The notes under the pieces were generated by a model. It made no database searches, had not been told where the DNA came from, and worked only from the letters and a program-made list of their open reading frames with translations. 5,476 bases of DNA from Thermoplasmatota archaeon (lineage in GTDB: Archaea; Thermoplasmatota; Thermoplasmata; Halarchaeoplasmatales; Halarchaeoplasmataceae): assembly GCA_018610025.1 (NCBI GenBank), contig JAHENW010000163.1, positions 1 through 5,476 on the forward strand. Direction: 5' to 3'. The position numbers were made by a program, and so were the translations under genes. Within the stretch, counting starts at the first letter, position 1; each line of letters opens with the position of its first letter. Below are positions 1-5,385 of this stretch, piece by piece.

Positions 1-75
1 CTGGGTATATATGGTTTTTTGTTAATGTATCAGCCATCAAGAGAACGAATAAACCACCTTGGATATTCCCTGAGA
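1..75. other. Non-coding flank downstream of the surface-protein gene
   Basis: No credible gene lies here. Two signals can be seen, both weak. A run of six T on the plus strand (15-20) could end a plus-strand transcript arriving from the left, since archaeal termination favours U-rich tracts. Read on the minus strand, the same place shows an A-rich stretch followed by ATATATA (about 6-12). That resembles a BRE/TATA promoter for a minus-strand gene starting just outside the window. No T-run is visible on the minus strand after the stop codon of the surface-protein gene, so its terminator is not identified. Confidence 0.3.
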
Positions 76-3000
76 TCACTCCTCGTACTTCCGCCAATCC
101 CCCTCTTGATACCTGCCCTTCAAAAGGTCTTTCAGCATCTCCGTTATGCCTCCTACCTCCTCCACTTCACCGCTCCAGCCTTCCAATTCTTCACCGTACC
201 TTTCCTCGATATCACTGACCAAGTTCTCCATACTGTCCATCATCCATTTTGGCTCGTTTCCAGAGAAGAATACGGCTAGTGTCACGTAATCTCCCTTGTG
301 GATCAGCACCTTCTTGTCACCGTAGTCCATCCGTTTTAGGGATTCATCCTCCTCCTCGGCGAAGGCGTCCTTCACGAAATTTTGTACCGCGGTGAACATG
401 CTGGCGAGGATCTCTTCGTCCCGGTCGGCTTTCATCATTCTTGTGGTGTGCTTGATGAGTACACCAGAGCTGTGGATCAGGAAGATGTCGTCAACTGTGT
501 ACTCCCTCCTTTTCTTGTAGTACACGTAAGAAGCTCCAGCCGCGCCGATAATAGCGGGTATAAGATAAAAGAAGTAGCTGTCCTTCCATAATCCCTGGTC
601 CCGGACCGAGACAGAAACAGAGATACTCCCCCTGGTTTGCAGTTCCCCGTCGCTCACGATCAAGGTGATATTGTCGGATTTCACATCCTCAGAGTAATCG
701 AAGATGAGTTTGTGACCCACTTGGATGACGTTCTCATCGTTGACGCTGACTATCAATTCTTCTTTTTTATTATCTATGTCGTAAATGTATTCATCCAAAT
801 CGAGAACCCACGATTCATCGACATAACCTTTCTGATGGGGTATATCCTCTATGACAGGGGGGTCATTGACCGGGATGACGGTAACATTTATAGTATCCTC
901 TATGAGGGCTCCCTCTTCGTCGGTAGCCCTGAAGGTCACCAGCTCACTCCCGGACCAATTGGCCTCTGCAGAGAAATCTGCAGGAGTACCCTCCACATCA
1001 TGATGGATATGGACTTCCACTTTTACGTTACCAGAGGTATAATATATGGTCTCACTGTCTCTATCATGAAAATAATTGTCCAGTGCGAAGGCATTTTCAA
1101 GGGATTCATCTTCTTTGAAGCTGATGTCGGGTAGTGGTTTCAGGACCTCAGGCGGATAATCATCCCCCACCTTTACAGTGGTCGGTTCAAAAGTGGTATC
1201 GATACCATCGCTCACGTAGATGGTGAGGGGGACAGTGTATTCATAGGATTTCTTGGGATAGAGCATATGGAGTGTCGTTCCTTCAACAGTTACGTTTTCT
1301 GGATCCGAGGTAGATATGTCGAGCTCTTCTATCTCGTTATCAGAATCAGATATATACCATCTGAGGTCGAATGTATAGGGATGTTCCCAGTGAACGACAA
1401 AGGGGGGTAGGTCCTTGATTTTAGGTGGGTCGTTTACAGGTGTAACGGTCACGTTTATGGTCTGTTCGACTATAGCCCCGCCGGGGTCCGTTGCCCGGAA
1501 TGTGACTCTTTCCATCCCATTCCAATTACCCCTCGATACTATGTCTACAGTATGATTGGATTCGTATATTGTCACGTTGATATAGGTCGCTCCATAGGAC
1601 ATGTAAAGGCTGTCGTTATCTGGATCTGTTATGTAATTATCCAGGTCGAATACGTTCCTTCTGGTCGAGTTTTCCTCCAGGGTGACATCGGGGATCCTCT
1701 CAGTGTTTTCTGGAGGGTAGTTATCGGTCACATTGACCTCTATCAATTGGGTGCTACTTTTGTCGCCGTCCGAGACGGTCAAAGAAACGAGTACTGTTTC
1801 TCCCACCATCTCTTCAGGATATTCATAGGTCACCTTCAGCCCGTTAACAGACGTGTGGTCAGGGTCATCGGTGGTCAGGGAAAGCTCTTCCTGGGGTGTG
1901 TCGATATCCTCGATATAGGGTGAATAATCGAATCTGTAGGGATCGTCATAATGTACAGAGAGATCAGGACATGTATAGAAGACCGGAGGGTCGTTCACAA
2001 AGGACACGTTTATCCAGCTGGATTGCTGGGCAGAATAACCGTCACTATCCACGAGATGGTAGGTCACCAGCATGTCCCCAAACTGATCATTTTGAGATAT
2101 GAGGGTTATGATGTGATTGCCTGTCTGATTCTCACCCGCCACCGCCACCACACTTTCATTGACACCGGTCAGATACCACTGAAGAGAACTCAGCGGGTCC
2201 TGAGGATCAGAAGCATAGCTGGACAGATTGACCTGATGGATACCAAAATCCTCGGAAAGCTGGATATCTGGTATATCTCCCATTATCTCGGGATCCTGGC
2301 TTTCTATAACTGTGAACGAAGTGGAGTTCTGTATGGAACCATAGACAGCATACACCTCTCCACTGCCCGGTTCTATGGCCTCGAAAACAGTCATGTTTCC
2401 AGAAAGAGGTGAAAGAGATGCAGCATCAGAGTTGGTAGCCCAGTCCACGCTTATGTCTCTCAAATATCCATGGGTTTTATTGTAACCTGCGGCATAGAAC
2501 TCATCGGTCTCATCTATCTGGTAAGTCATATTCTCCAAGACCTCACCCTCTCCCCCGGCCTCAGAACGTATCTGGATGTAGTCTAAAGTCGGCGGGTCGA
2601 TGGTGAAATTCACCTCATCTCCTAGATCAGTAGTAGATGCATTCCAGACCGCACTTCCGGTTGCCGGACCGGCATCGAAGGTGCTGTTGGTCCCGTTCTG
2701 AGGGGCGGTACTCGCCTGGGCGCCGTCTTGACTGTTGACTGTCCAGTTCGCCGAGAGGTATCGCAGGAACCCAACGGAATCGTTGTAACCGGCGGTATAT
2801 CCAGTGATGGTCTGATTGATGTAGATGCTCCTGTCCCCGATAACCGTCTCCCCATTACTGGTCTTTTCAACGATGTGTATCCTATCCACGGACGGTTCGT
2901 TCACCTCGTATCTCACCGAGTCATTGAATGTCTGCGCATAAGAAGCGTTGAACCAGACCAACCCGGGGACATCTCCCACATCGATCCTGGTGTAGTTAGA

Positions 3001-3612
3001 CGTGTTCCATTTGAGTGAGCTGTTTCCCCCTTCAGCGGTCCAGTTGGCCTCCACGGTGCCCAGATAGCCCGTAGTCTGGTTGTATGCAGAGCAGTTCGCC
3101 CACTGAGTGTATTCAACCGGGACCACATCGTCCTTTATCTCCTTCCCTCCCGCTTCCCCAGTTATATTGATCGTATCGACATTAGATGTGGAAAATTCCC
3201 ATGTATCAGAAACAGTAAGATTTGTACCGTCATCCACTGTGACGTTCCATCGGTAAGTGGTGGTGGAGGCCAGATTGGTCCAGTTAGCGTAGACCCGGGT
3301 ATCGTTTACGGCCCCGGTAACTGCACTTATTGCACTTCCAGATGAAGCATTATAAAAAGTCACGTCAAAACTGCTGCTGTCAGGGTCAGAAACGTAAACG
3401 CTCAATGTGACATTAACTCCAAGTCCAAATGATCCATTCTTTGGCTCTGGATCCGTGGGCTCGTTGGGTGCTGCCTGGAGTGTGGGATCATATTCTTTAT
3501 CAAGAATCGAACTTTCCTGAGTATCGGATACCGCAGAAAAGAGGGGGAAAAAGATAGTCTGGATGAGGAGAATAGTCGATAACGTAATGATCATCAGGGT
3601 CTTCCATTTCAT
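76..3612 (-). CDS. Large modular surface protein, single-pass membrane anchored, with roadblock/longin-like cytoplasmic domain
   Basis: Predicted type I membrane protein of 1178 residues, numbered from the ATG at 3612. Residues 1-27 form a signal peptide (KWK n-region, hydrophobic core, likely cleavage after FSA). Residues 47-144 are Fn3-like. Residues 145-437 are three tandem copies of one beta-sandwich type. Residues 438-1004 are six cadherin-like domains in alternating A/B order, with VNDPP linkers and acidic DPDND-type, probably Ca2+-binding, turns. Residues 1012-1032 are a transmembrane helix followed by KKRR (positive inside). Residues 1038-1160 are a cytoplasmic alpha/beta domain opening with DIFLIHSSGVLIKH, which looks like the roadblock/longin profilin-like fold. 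By eye there are about 40 N-X-S/T sequons, all extracellular and none after the helix, which supports the topology. Only two cysteines were seen. The frame stays open upstream to an ATG at 3669. The ATG at 3612 was chosen because it gives a normal signal peptide; ATGs at 3663 and 3594 are alternatives. The ligand is unknown. A receptor or adhesin role linked to the divergent GTPase gene is inferred. Confidence 0.85.
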   Translation of the reverse strand: MKWKTLMIITLSTILLIQTIFFPLFSAVSDTQESSILDKEYDPTLQAAPNEPTDPEPKNGSFGLGVNVTLSVYVSDPDSSSFDVTFYNASSGSAISAVTGAVNDTRVYANWTNLASTTTYRWNVTVDDGTNLTVSDTWEFSTSNVDTINITGEAGGKEIKDDVVPVEYTQWANCSAYNQTTGYLGTVEANWTAEGGNSSLKWNTSNYTRIDVGDVPGLVWFNASYAQTFNDSVRYEVNEPSVDRIHIVEKTSNGETVIGDRSIYINQTITGYTAGYNDSVGFLRYLSANWTVNSQDGAQASTAPQNGTNSTFDAGPATGSAVWNASTTDLGDEVNFTIDPPTLDYIQIRSEAGGEGEVLENMTYQIDETDEFYAAGYNKTHGYLRDISVDWATNSDAASLSPLSGNMTVFEAIEPGSGEVYAVYGSIQNSTSFTVIESQDPEIMGDIPDIQLSEDFGIHQVNLSSYASDPQDPLSSLQWYLTGVNESVVAVAGENQTGNHIITLISQNDQFGDMLVTYHLVDSDGYSAQQSSWINVSFVNDPPVFYTCPDLSVHYDDPYRFDYSPYIEDIDTPQEELSLTTDDPDHTSVNGLKVTYEYPEEMVGETVLVSLTVSDGDKSSTQLIEVNVTDNYPPENTERIPDVTLEENSTRRNVFDLDNYITDPDNDSLYMSYGATYINVTIYESNHTVDIVSRGNWNGMERVTFRATDPGGAIVEQTINVTVTPVNDPPKIKDLPPFVVHWEHPYTFDLRWYISDSDNEIEELDISTSDPENVTVEGTTLHMLYPKKSYEYTVPLTIYVSDGIDTTFEPTTVKVGDDYPPEVLKPLPDISFKEDESLENAFALDNYFHDRDSETIYYTSGNVKVEVHIHHDVEGTPADFSAEANWSGSELVTFRATDEEGALIEDTINVTVIPVNDPPVIEDIPHQKGYVDESWVLDLDEYIYDIDNKKEELIVSVNDENVIQVGHKLIFDYSEDVKSDNITLIVSDGELQTRGSISVSVSVRDQGLWKDSYFFYLIPAIIGAAGASYVYYKKRREYTVDDIFLIHSSGVLIKHTTRMMKADRDEEILASMFTAVQNFVKDAFAEEEDESLKRMDYGDKKVLIHKGDYVTLAVFFSGNEPKWMMDSMENLVSDIEERYGEELEGWSGEVEEVGGITEMLKDLLKGRYQEGDWRKYEE
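130..501 (-). other. Cytoplasmic roadblock/longin-like domain of the surface protein
   Basis: This part of the coding region encodes about 125 residues following the transmembrane helix. The visible order is a strand pair (IFLIHSSGVLIKH), a helix (DEEILASMFTAVQNFVKDAF), an acidic loop, two strands (KKVLIHKGDYVTLAVFFSG), then a long helix ending near ELEGW. This beta-beta-alpha-beta-beta-alpha pattern suits a roadblock/longin type fold. The recurring features (LIHxxGxLIxH, a helix with FVKDAF, then a G-D-x-V strand) are ones I associate with archaeal membrane-protein tails. The fold assignment is pattern recognition, not a profile hit. Known roadblock and longin proteins bind small GTPases, which is why the neighbouring GTPase matters. 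Confidence 0.6.
601..2301 (-). repeat. Three tandem copies of an alternating two-domain (A-B) cadherin-like unit, protein-level repeat
   Basis: Six domains of about 83-108 residues alternate between two types. Type A ends with a pattern like NWxGxExVTFRATDxxGA followed by NVTVxPVNDPP; the first copy is diverged. Type B contains a (Y/F)DxxxYIxDxD segment, then EELxxxxxD, a YP or YS element, VSDG, and, in the first two copies, a linker of the type DxYPPE. VNDPP starts at residues 539, 726 and 915, and YPPE at 632 and 819, so the A-B pair repeats every 187-189 residues. Approximate DNA limits are 1705-2301, 1141-1704 and 601-1140. The copies are diverged at the DNA level, so the duplications are old. 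Acidic turns suggest Ca2+-stiffened rods, which is inferred from the cadherin-like family. Confidence 0.8.
2302..3180 (-). repeat. Three tandem copies of a ~100-residue beta-sandwich domain, protein-level repeat
   Basis: Each copy starts with a short strand (VDTINIT, VDRIHIV, LDYIQIR) and contains a shared motif of the form AxYNxxxGYL followed by a Trp: CSAYNQTTGYLGTVEANW, TAGYNDSVGFLRYLSANW and AAGYNKTHGYLRDISVDW. The motif tryptophans lie 99 and 101 residues apart (residues 191, 290, 391). The domains are very rich in N-X-S/T sequons and resemble bacterial Ig-like (Big) folds in length and strand pattern, but I cannot name the family. Approximate DNA limits are 2890-3180, 2590-2889 and 2302-2589. 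This stretch is markedly GC-richer than the A-B array that follows it in the protein. Confidence 0.75.
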
Positions 3613-3660
3613 AATGCTTGTATATAAAAAAGGAGATGTCGGTAAATAAAGGTTATGCGG
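3613..3660 (-). promoter_or_regulatory. Candidate promoter(s) for the surface-protein gene
   Basis: Two TATA-like boxes read on the minus strand: TTTATTTA at 3650-3643, centred about 34 bp before the ATG at 3612, and TTTATATA at 3628-3621, centred about 30 bp before an in-frame ATG at 3594. The first suits the signal-peptide start with a leader of about 8 nt; the second would give a leaderless transcript starting six codons later. No Shine-Dalgarno sequence precedes either ATG. Which box is used cannot be settled from the sequence. Confidence 0.5.
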
Positions 3661-3681
3661 CATAATCAAATCTGCTCATTA

Positions 3682-3693
3682 CATATTTATATC
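3682..3693 (+). promoter_or_regulatory. TATA box of the GTPase-DUF835 operon
   Basis: The box is CATATTTATATC, with its centre about 25 bp before the ATG at 3714. That spacing puts the transcription start at or next to the start codon, so a leaderless transcript is expected. This agrees with the absence of any Shine-Dalgarno sequence before 3714. The box is nearly symmetric (minus strand GATATAAATATG), so it could also fire leftward toward an in-frame ATG of the surface-protein gene at 3663. Confidence 0.65.
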
Positions 3694-3713
3694 ATCATCT
3701 ATTATCCTACTTT

Positions 3714-4355
3714 ATGGCGAAGAGAACGGCGAAGGTGGTTCTAGTAGGAGACGGAGCTGTTGGTAAGACCTCGTTGGTTCGCCGATTCGTTGAGCAGAGA
3801 TTCGACGATGAATATATAACCACCATCGGAACGAACGTGAAAAAGAAAAGGATCGAAGACCTGAACATCAACCTCTTGATATGGGATCTCTACGGCCAGA
3901 AACTAAATAAAGATCTCCAGAAGGCCAACTTTGAAGGAGCCGACGGGGCCATCGTCGTATATGACCTGACCAGGGAGAATACATTCTACAGTATTGACGA
4001 CTGGTTGGAGGAGCTGTTTGAAGTCACGGGTCAGATACCTTTCATGGTTTTGGGGAACAAATATGACCTGCTGGAGGATTTCTTGATAGAGGTAGACTTA
4101 GAGGAAGTATCAGAAGAAAGATTCCAACAATTTATGAAGGAACATCATGTAGAAGTTCTAGATTACTATAAAAAGGTGTATCATGAGGTACCAAATTTCA
4201 AATCCGTTCCCATCGATAGGTTCAAAGAGTGGGGAAGAAAAAGAAAAGATAAATTCGATGTTGACTTTTCATGTTACAAATCTAGTGCGAAGACTGGAGA
4301 GAATGTAGAGAAGGCTTTTAGAGAATTGGCAGAATTTATTTTAAGAGGTGAATAA
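3714..4355 (+). CDS. Ras-superfamily small GTPase with a large insert between G4 and G5
   Basis: Single-domain, 213-residue GTP-binding switch protein, expected to bind and hydrolyse GTP in the cytoplasm. All five G motifs can be read: P-loop GDGAVGKT (12-19), switch I threonine in YITTIG (T37), switch II WDLYGQ (57-62), NKYD (115-118) and SAK (191-193). The catalytic Gln (Ras Q61 equivalent) is Q62, and the Ras G12 position is Gly14, so the protein should be hydrolysis-competent. Two oddities stand out. A tyrosine occupies the Ras Ala59 position. About 47 extra residues lie between G4 and G5 (roughly 121-185, charged and probably helical), where Ras has about 29 residues from N116 to S145. 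There is no C-terminal cysteine, so lipid anchoring by prenylation is not expected. The gene has a leaderless-type promoter and is the first gene of an operon. The target is unknown; the adjacent receptor tail or the DUF835 protein are candidates. Archaeal Ras-like family membership is confident, the exact subfamily is not. Confidence 0.93.
   Translation: MAKRTAKVVLVGDGAVGKTSLVRRFVEQRFDDEYITTIGTNVKKKRIEDLNINLLIWDLYGQKLNKDLQKANFEGADGAIVVYDLTRENTFYSIDDWLEELFEVTGQIPFMVLGNKYDLLEDFLIEVDLEEVSEERFQQFMKEHHVEVLDYYKKVYHEVPNFKSVPIDRFKEWGRKRKDKFDVDFSCYKSSAKTGENVEKAFRELAEFILRGE
4074..4268 (+). other. G4-G5 insert region of the GTPase
   Basis: Codons for residues about 121-185. The segment is highly charged (for example EEVSEERF, KEHHVEVLDYYKKVYHE, KEWGRKRKDKF) and lies after NKYD and before the strand leading to SAK. 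Ras and Rab proteins have only about 25 residues here. The location matches that of the shorter Rho-family insert helix, which is an effector and regulator contact in that family. By hand count, 4081-4200 is 39/120 G+C (32.5%), while 3721-3840 in the same gene is 60/120 (50%). Confidence 0.7.
4344..4351 (+). promoter_or_regulatory. Shine-Dalgarno site for the V4R-DUF835 gene
   Basis: AGAGGTGA overlaps the last codons of the GTPase gene and ends 7 nt before the ATG at 4359. It matches the archaeal anti-SD consensus well. It supports 4359 as the start over the internal ATG at 4377, and supports translation from a shared mRNA with the GTPase. Confidence 0.75.
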
Positions 4356-4358
4356 GAG

Positions 4359-5273
4359 ATGGTAGACCTAGTTTCGATGCCGATAAAAATCGTTCCGTAC
4401 CTAAAAGACGCCGTGAAAGAGAGCAGTGGTGAAAAGGAAGCCGAATTCACAGTGTATCAGTTGGGAAGGAAATGGGGGAAGGAGACCGTTAAGATAAGTG
4501 GAGAAAAGTGCGGTATGGATGAGCTGCCCACTAAAGCTGCCCTCGTCTCCGTACACTCCGGACTCACCAATGTCGATATCTCCGTCACAGATGGTAATAT
4601 CTCGGCTGAACCCTATGAGTCCAAGATAGATGACGATTTCTTCCTAGCAGGATATATGGCGGGGATTGTCTCAGAGCTGTTAGAGGAAAAATATGTTTCG
4701 AGGATCAAGGATGGTTCCTTTGACATCGTGAAAGTGGAAAGGAACGTCGAGAGCGAATTGTCGAAAAGTGGAGAAGAGAGAACAGAGAAGGTCGATCTGA
4801 AAGACCTCGAAGAGGGAGAATCCTACCTTGTTCTAGAAGAGGAAAAAGACGCACCTATTTCATACGACCTTTTTCTTACAGCGGTTGATCAAGGTATGCC
4901 CAGTATATGCTTCACTCGGGTATTTCCTCCGAAGATCAGGGATAAATTCGAGAACTCAGAATTCCCTATATTCTGGCTCAGCACTGTAGAAGACATGGAC
5001 GATATAAATACCATCGATCCCAAGAGTTATAGAGAGATGCTTTTCAAGATCATATCATCATTCTTGAAAAGTAAACAGGGCATATTCATAATTCACGGAC
5101 TGGAGTTTCTGATATCTCATAACGATTTCAAAAGCGTGTTCAACTTCATTCAGGATATCAAAGACCTAACGGCACTCCACCAAGGGATTTTCTTGTTACC
5201 CTTGTACCCGACTGCCCTCGACCAGAAGCAGTTGGATAACCTGAAATCGGAGTTGAAGGAATTCAGGATCTGA
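4359..5273 (+). CDS. V4R-like domain fused to DUF835
   Basis: 304-residue soluble protein with no signal peptide or membrane helix. Residues about 151-303 match the DUF835 pattern: GESYLVLEE, a CFTRVFPPKIR strand-loop, FWLS, a DPKSYREM helix, FIIHGLEFLISHNDFKSV (families usually show LDGLEYLI and an N-x-F), and a C-terminal PLYPTALDQKQLDNL. Residues about 25-130 resemble a V4R (4-vinyl-reductase-like) sensor domain: LGRKWGKE near the start, a glycine-containing strand pair, then FFLAGYMAGIVSELLEEKYVS before a final strand pair. The usual V4R metal-binding cysteines were not seen. V4R domains bind small ligands or mediate signalling and share a fold with TRAPP Bet3; DUF835 has no established function that I know of. 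The start is set by an SD site within the upstream gene, and the 3-bp spacing from the GTPase stop indicates co-transcription. A role as partner, effector or ligand-sensing regulator of the GTPase is inferred. DUF835 is confident, V4R moderate. Confidence 0.88.
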   Translation: MVDLVSMPIKIVPYLKDAVKESSGEKEAEFTVYQLGRKWGKETVKISGEKCGMDELPTKAALVSVHSGLTNVDISVTDGNISAEPYESKIDDDFFLAGYMAGIVSELLEEKYVSRIKDGSFDIVKVERNVESELSKSGEERTEKVDLKDLEEGESYLVLEEEKDAPISYDLFLTAVDQGMPSICFTRVFPPKIRDKFENSEFPIFWLSTVEDMDDINTIDPKSYREMLFKIISSFLKSKQGIFIIHGLEFLISHNDFKSVFNFIQDIKDLTALHQGIFLLPLYPTALDQKQLDNLKSELKEFRI

Positions 5274-5303
5274 TCCAGTAGATTTCAAGAATAGATGTAA
5301 AAT

Positions 5304-5312
5304 TGGTTTTTA
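5304..5312 (+). terminator. Possible U-rich terminator of the GTPase-DUF835 operon
   Basis: About 30 nt after the DUF835 stop codon there is a T-rich stretch with five consecutive T (5307-5311). Archaeal RNA polymerase can stop at such tracts without a hairpin. It merges directly into a TATA-like sequence, so either role, or both, is possible. Confidence 0.3.
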
Positions 5313-5360
5313 TTTATATATCAGCGGAAATTATGATAAATTCGGGGAACTTATTTATAA
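5313..5360 (+). promoter_or_regulatory. Two tandem TATA-like boxes ahead of the gene at 5386
   Basis: The distal box TTTATATA (5313-5320) predicts a start near 5342 and a leader of about 44 nt. The proximal box TTTATAA (5354-5360) is centred about 29 bp before the ATG at 5386, predicting a nearly leaderless transcript. No Shine-Dalgarno sequence precedes 5386, which favours the proximal box. The gene is therefore likely a separate transcription unit from the GTPase operon. Confidence 0.5.
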
Positions 5361-5385
5361 CATTACCGGACATATCATTATTTGT

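Noticed and set aside
19..279. 86-codon plus-strand frame at the left edge
   Set aside because: It starts with TTG, overlaps the 3' end of the surface-protein gene antisense, and has no convincing SD site.
637..1134. 165-codon open frame on the plus strand
   Set aside because: It lies wholly antisense to the A-B repeat coding region, has no promoter or SD signal, and its residue pattern shows no domain. It is an antisense shadow.
1552..2412. Overlapping plus-strand open frames of 68-153 codons
   Set aside because: They are antisense to the surface-protein gene, overlap one another, and have no recognisable protein features.
2622..3128. Short open frames in other frames over the GC-rich repeats (both strands)
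   Set aside because: High GC lowers stop-codon frequency here. Their Arg/Pro/Thr-rich translations look like frame-shifted reading of the repeats.
601..3180. DNA-level tandem repeats or CRISPR-like structure
   Set aside because: The periodicity is in protein motifs only. I see no near-identical DNA units or regular spacers.
5266..5276. GGATC-T-GATCC inverted repeat over the DUF835 stop codon
   Set aside because: A one-base loop cannot form a hairpin, no T-run follows at once, and such short palindromes occur by chance.
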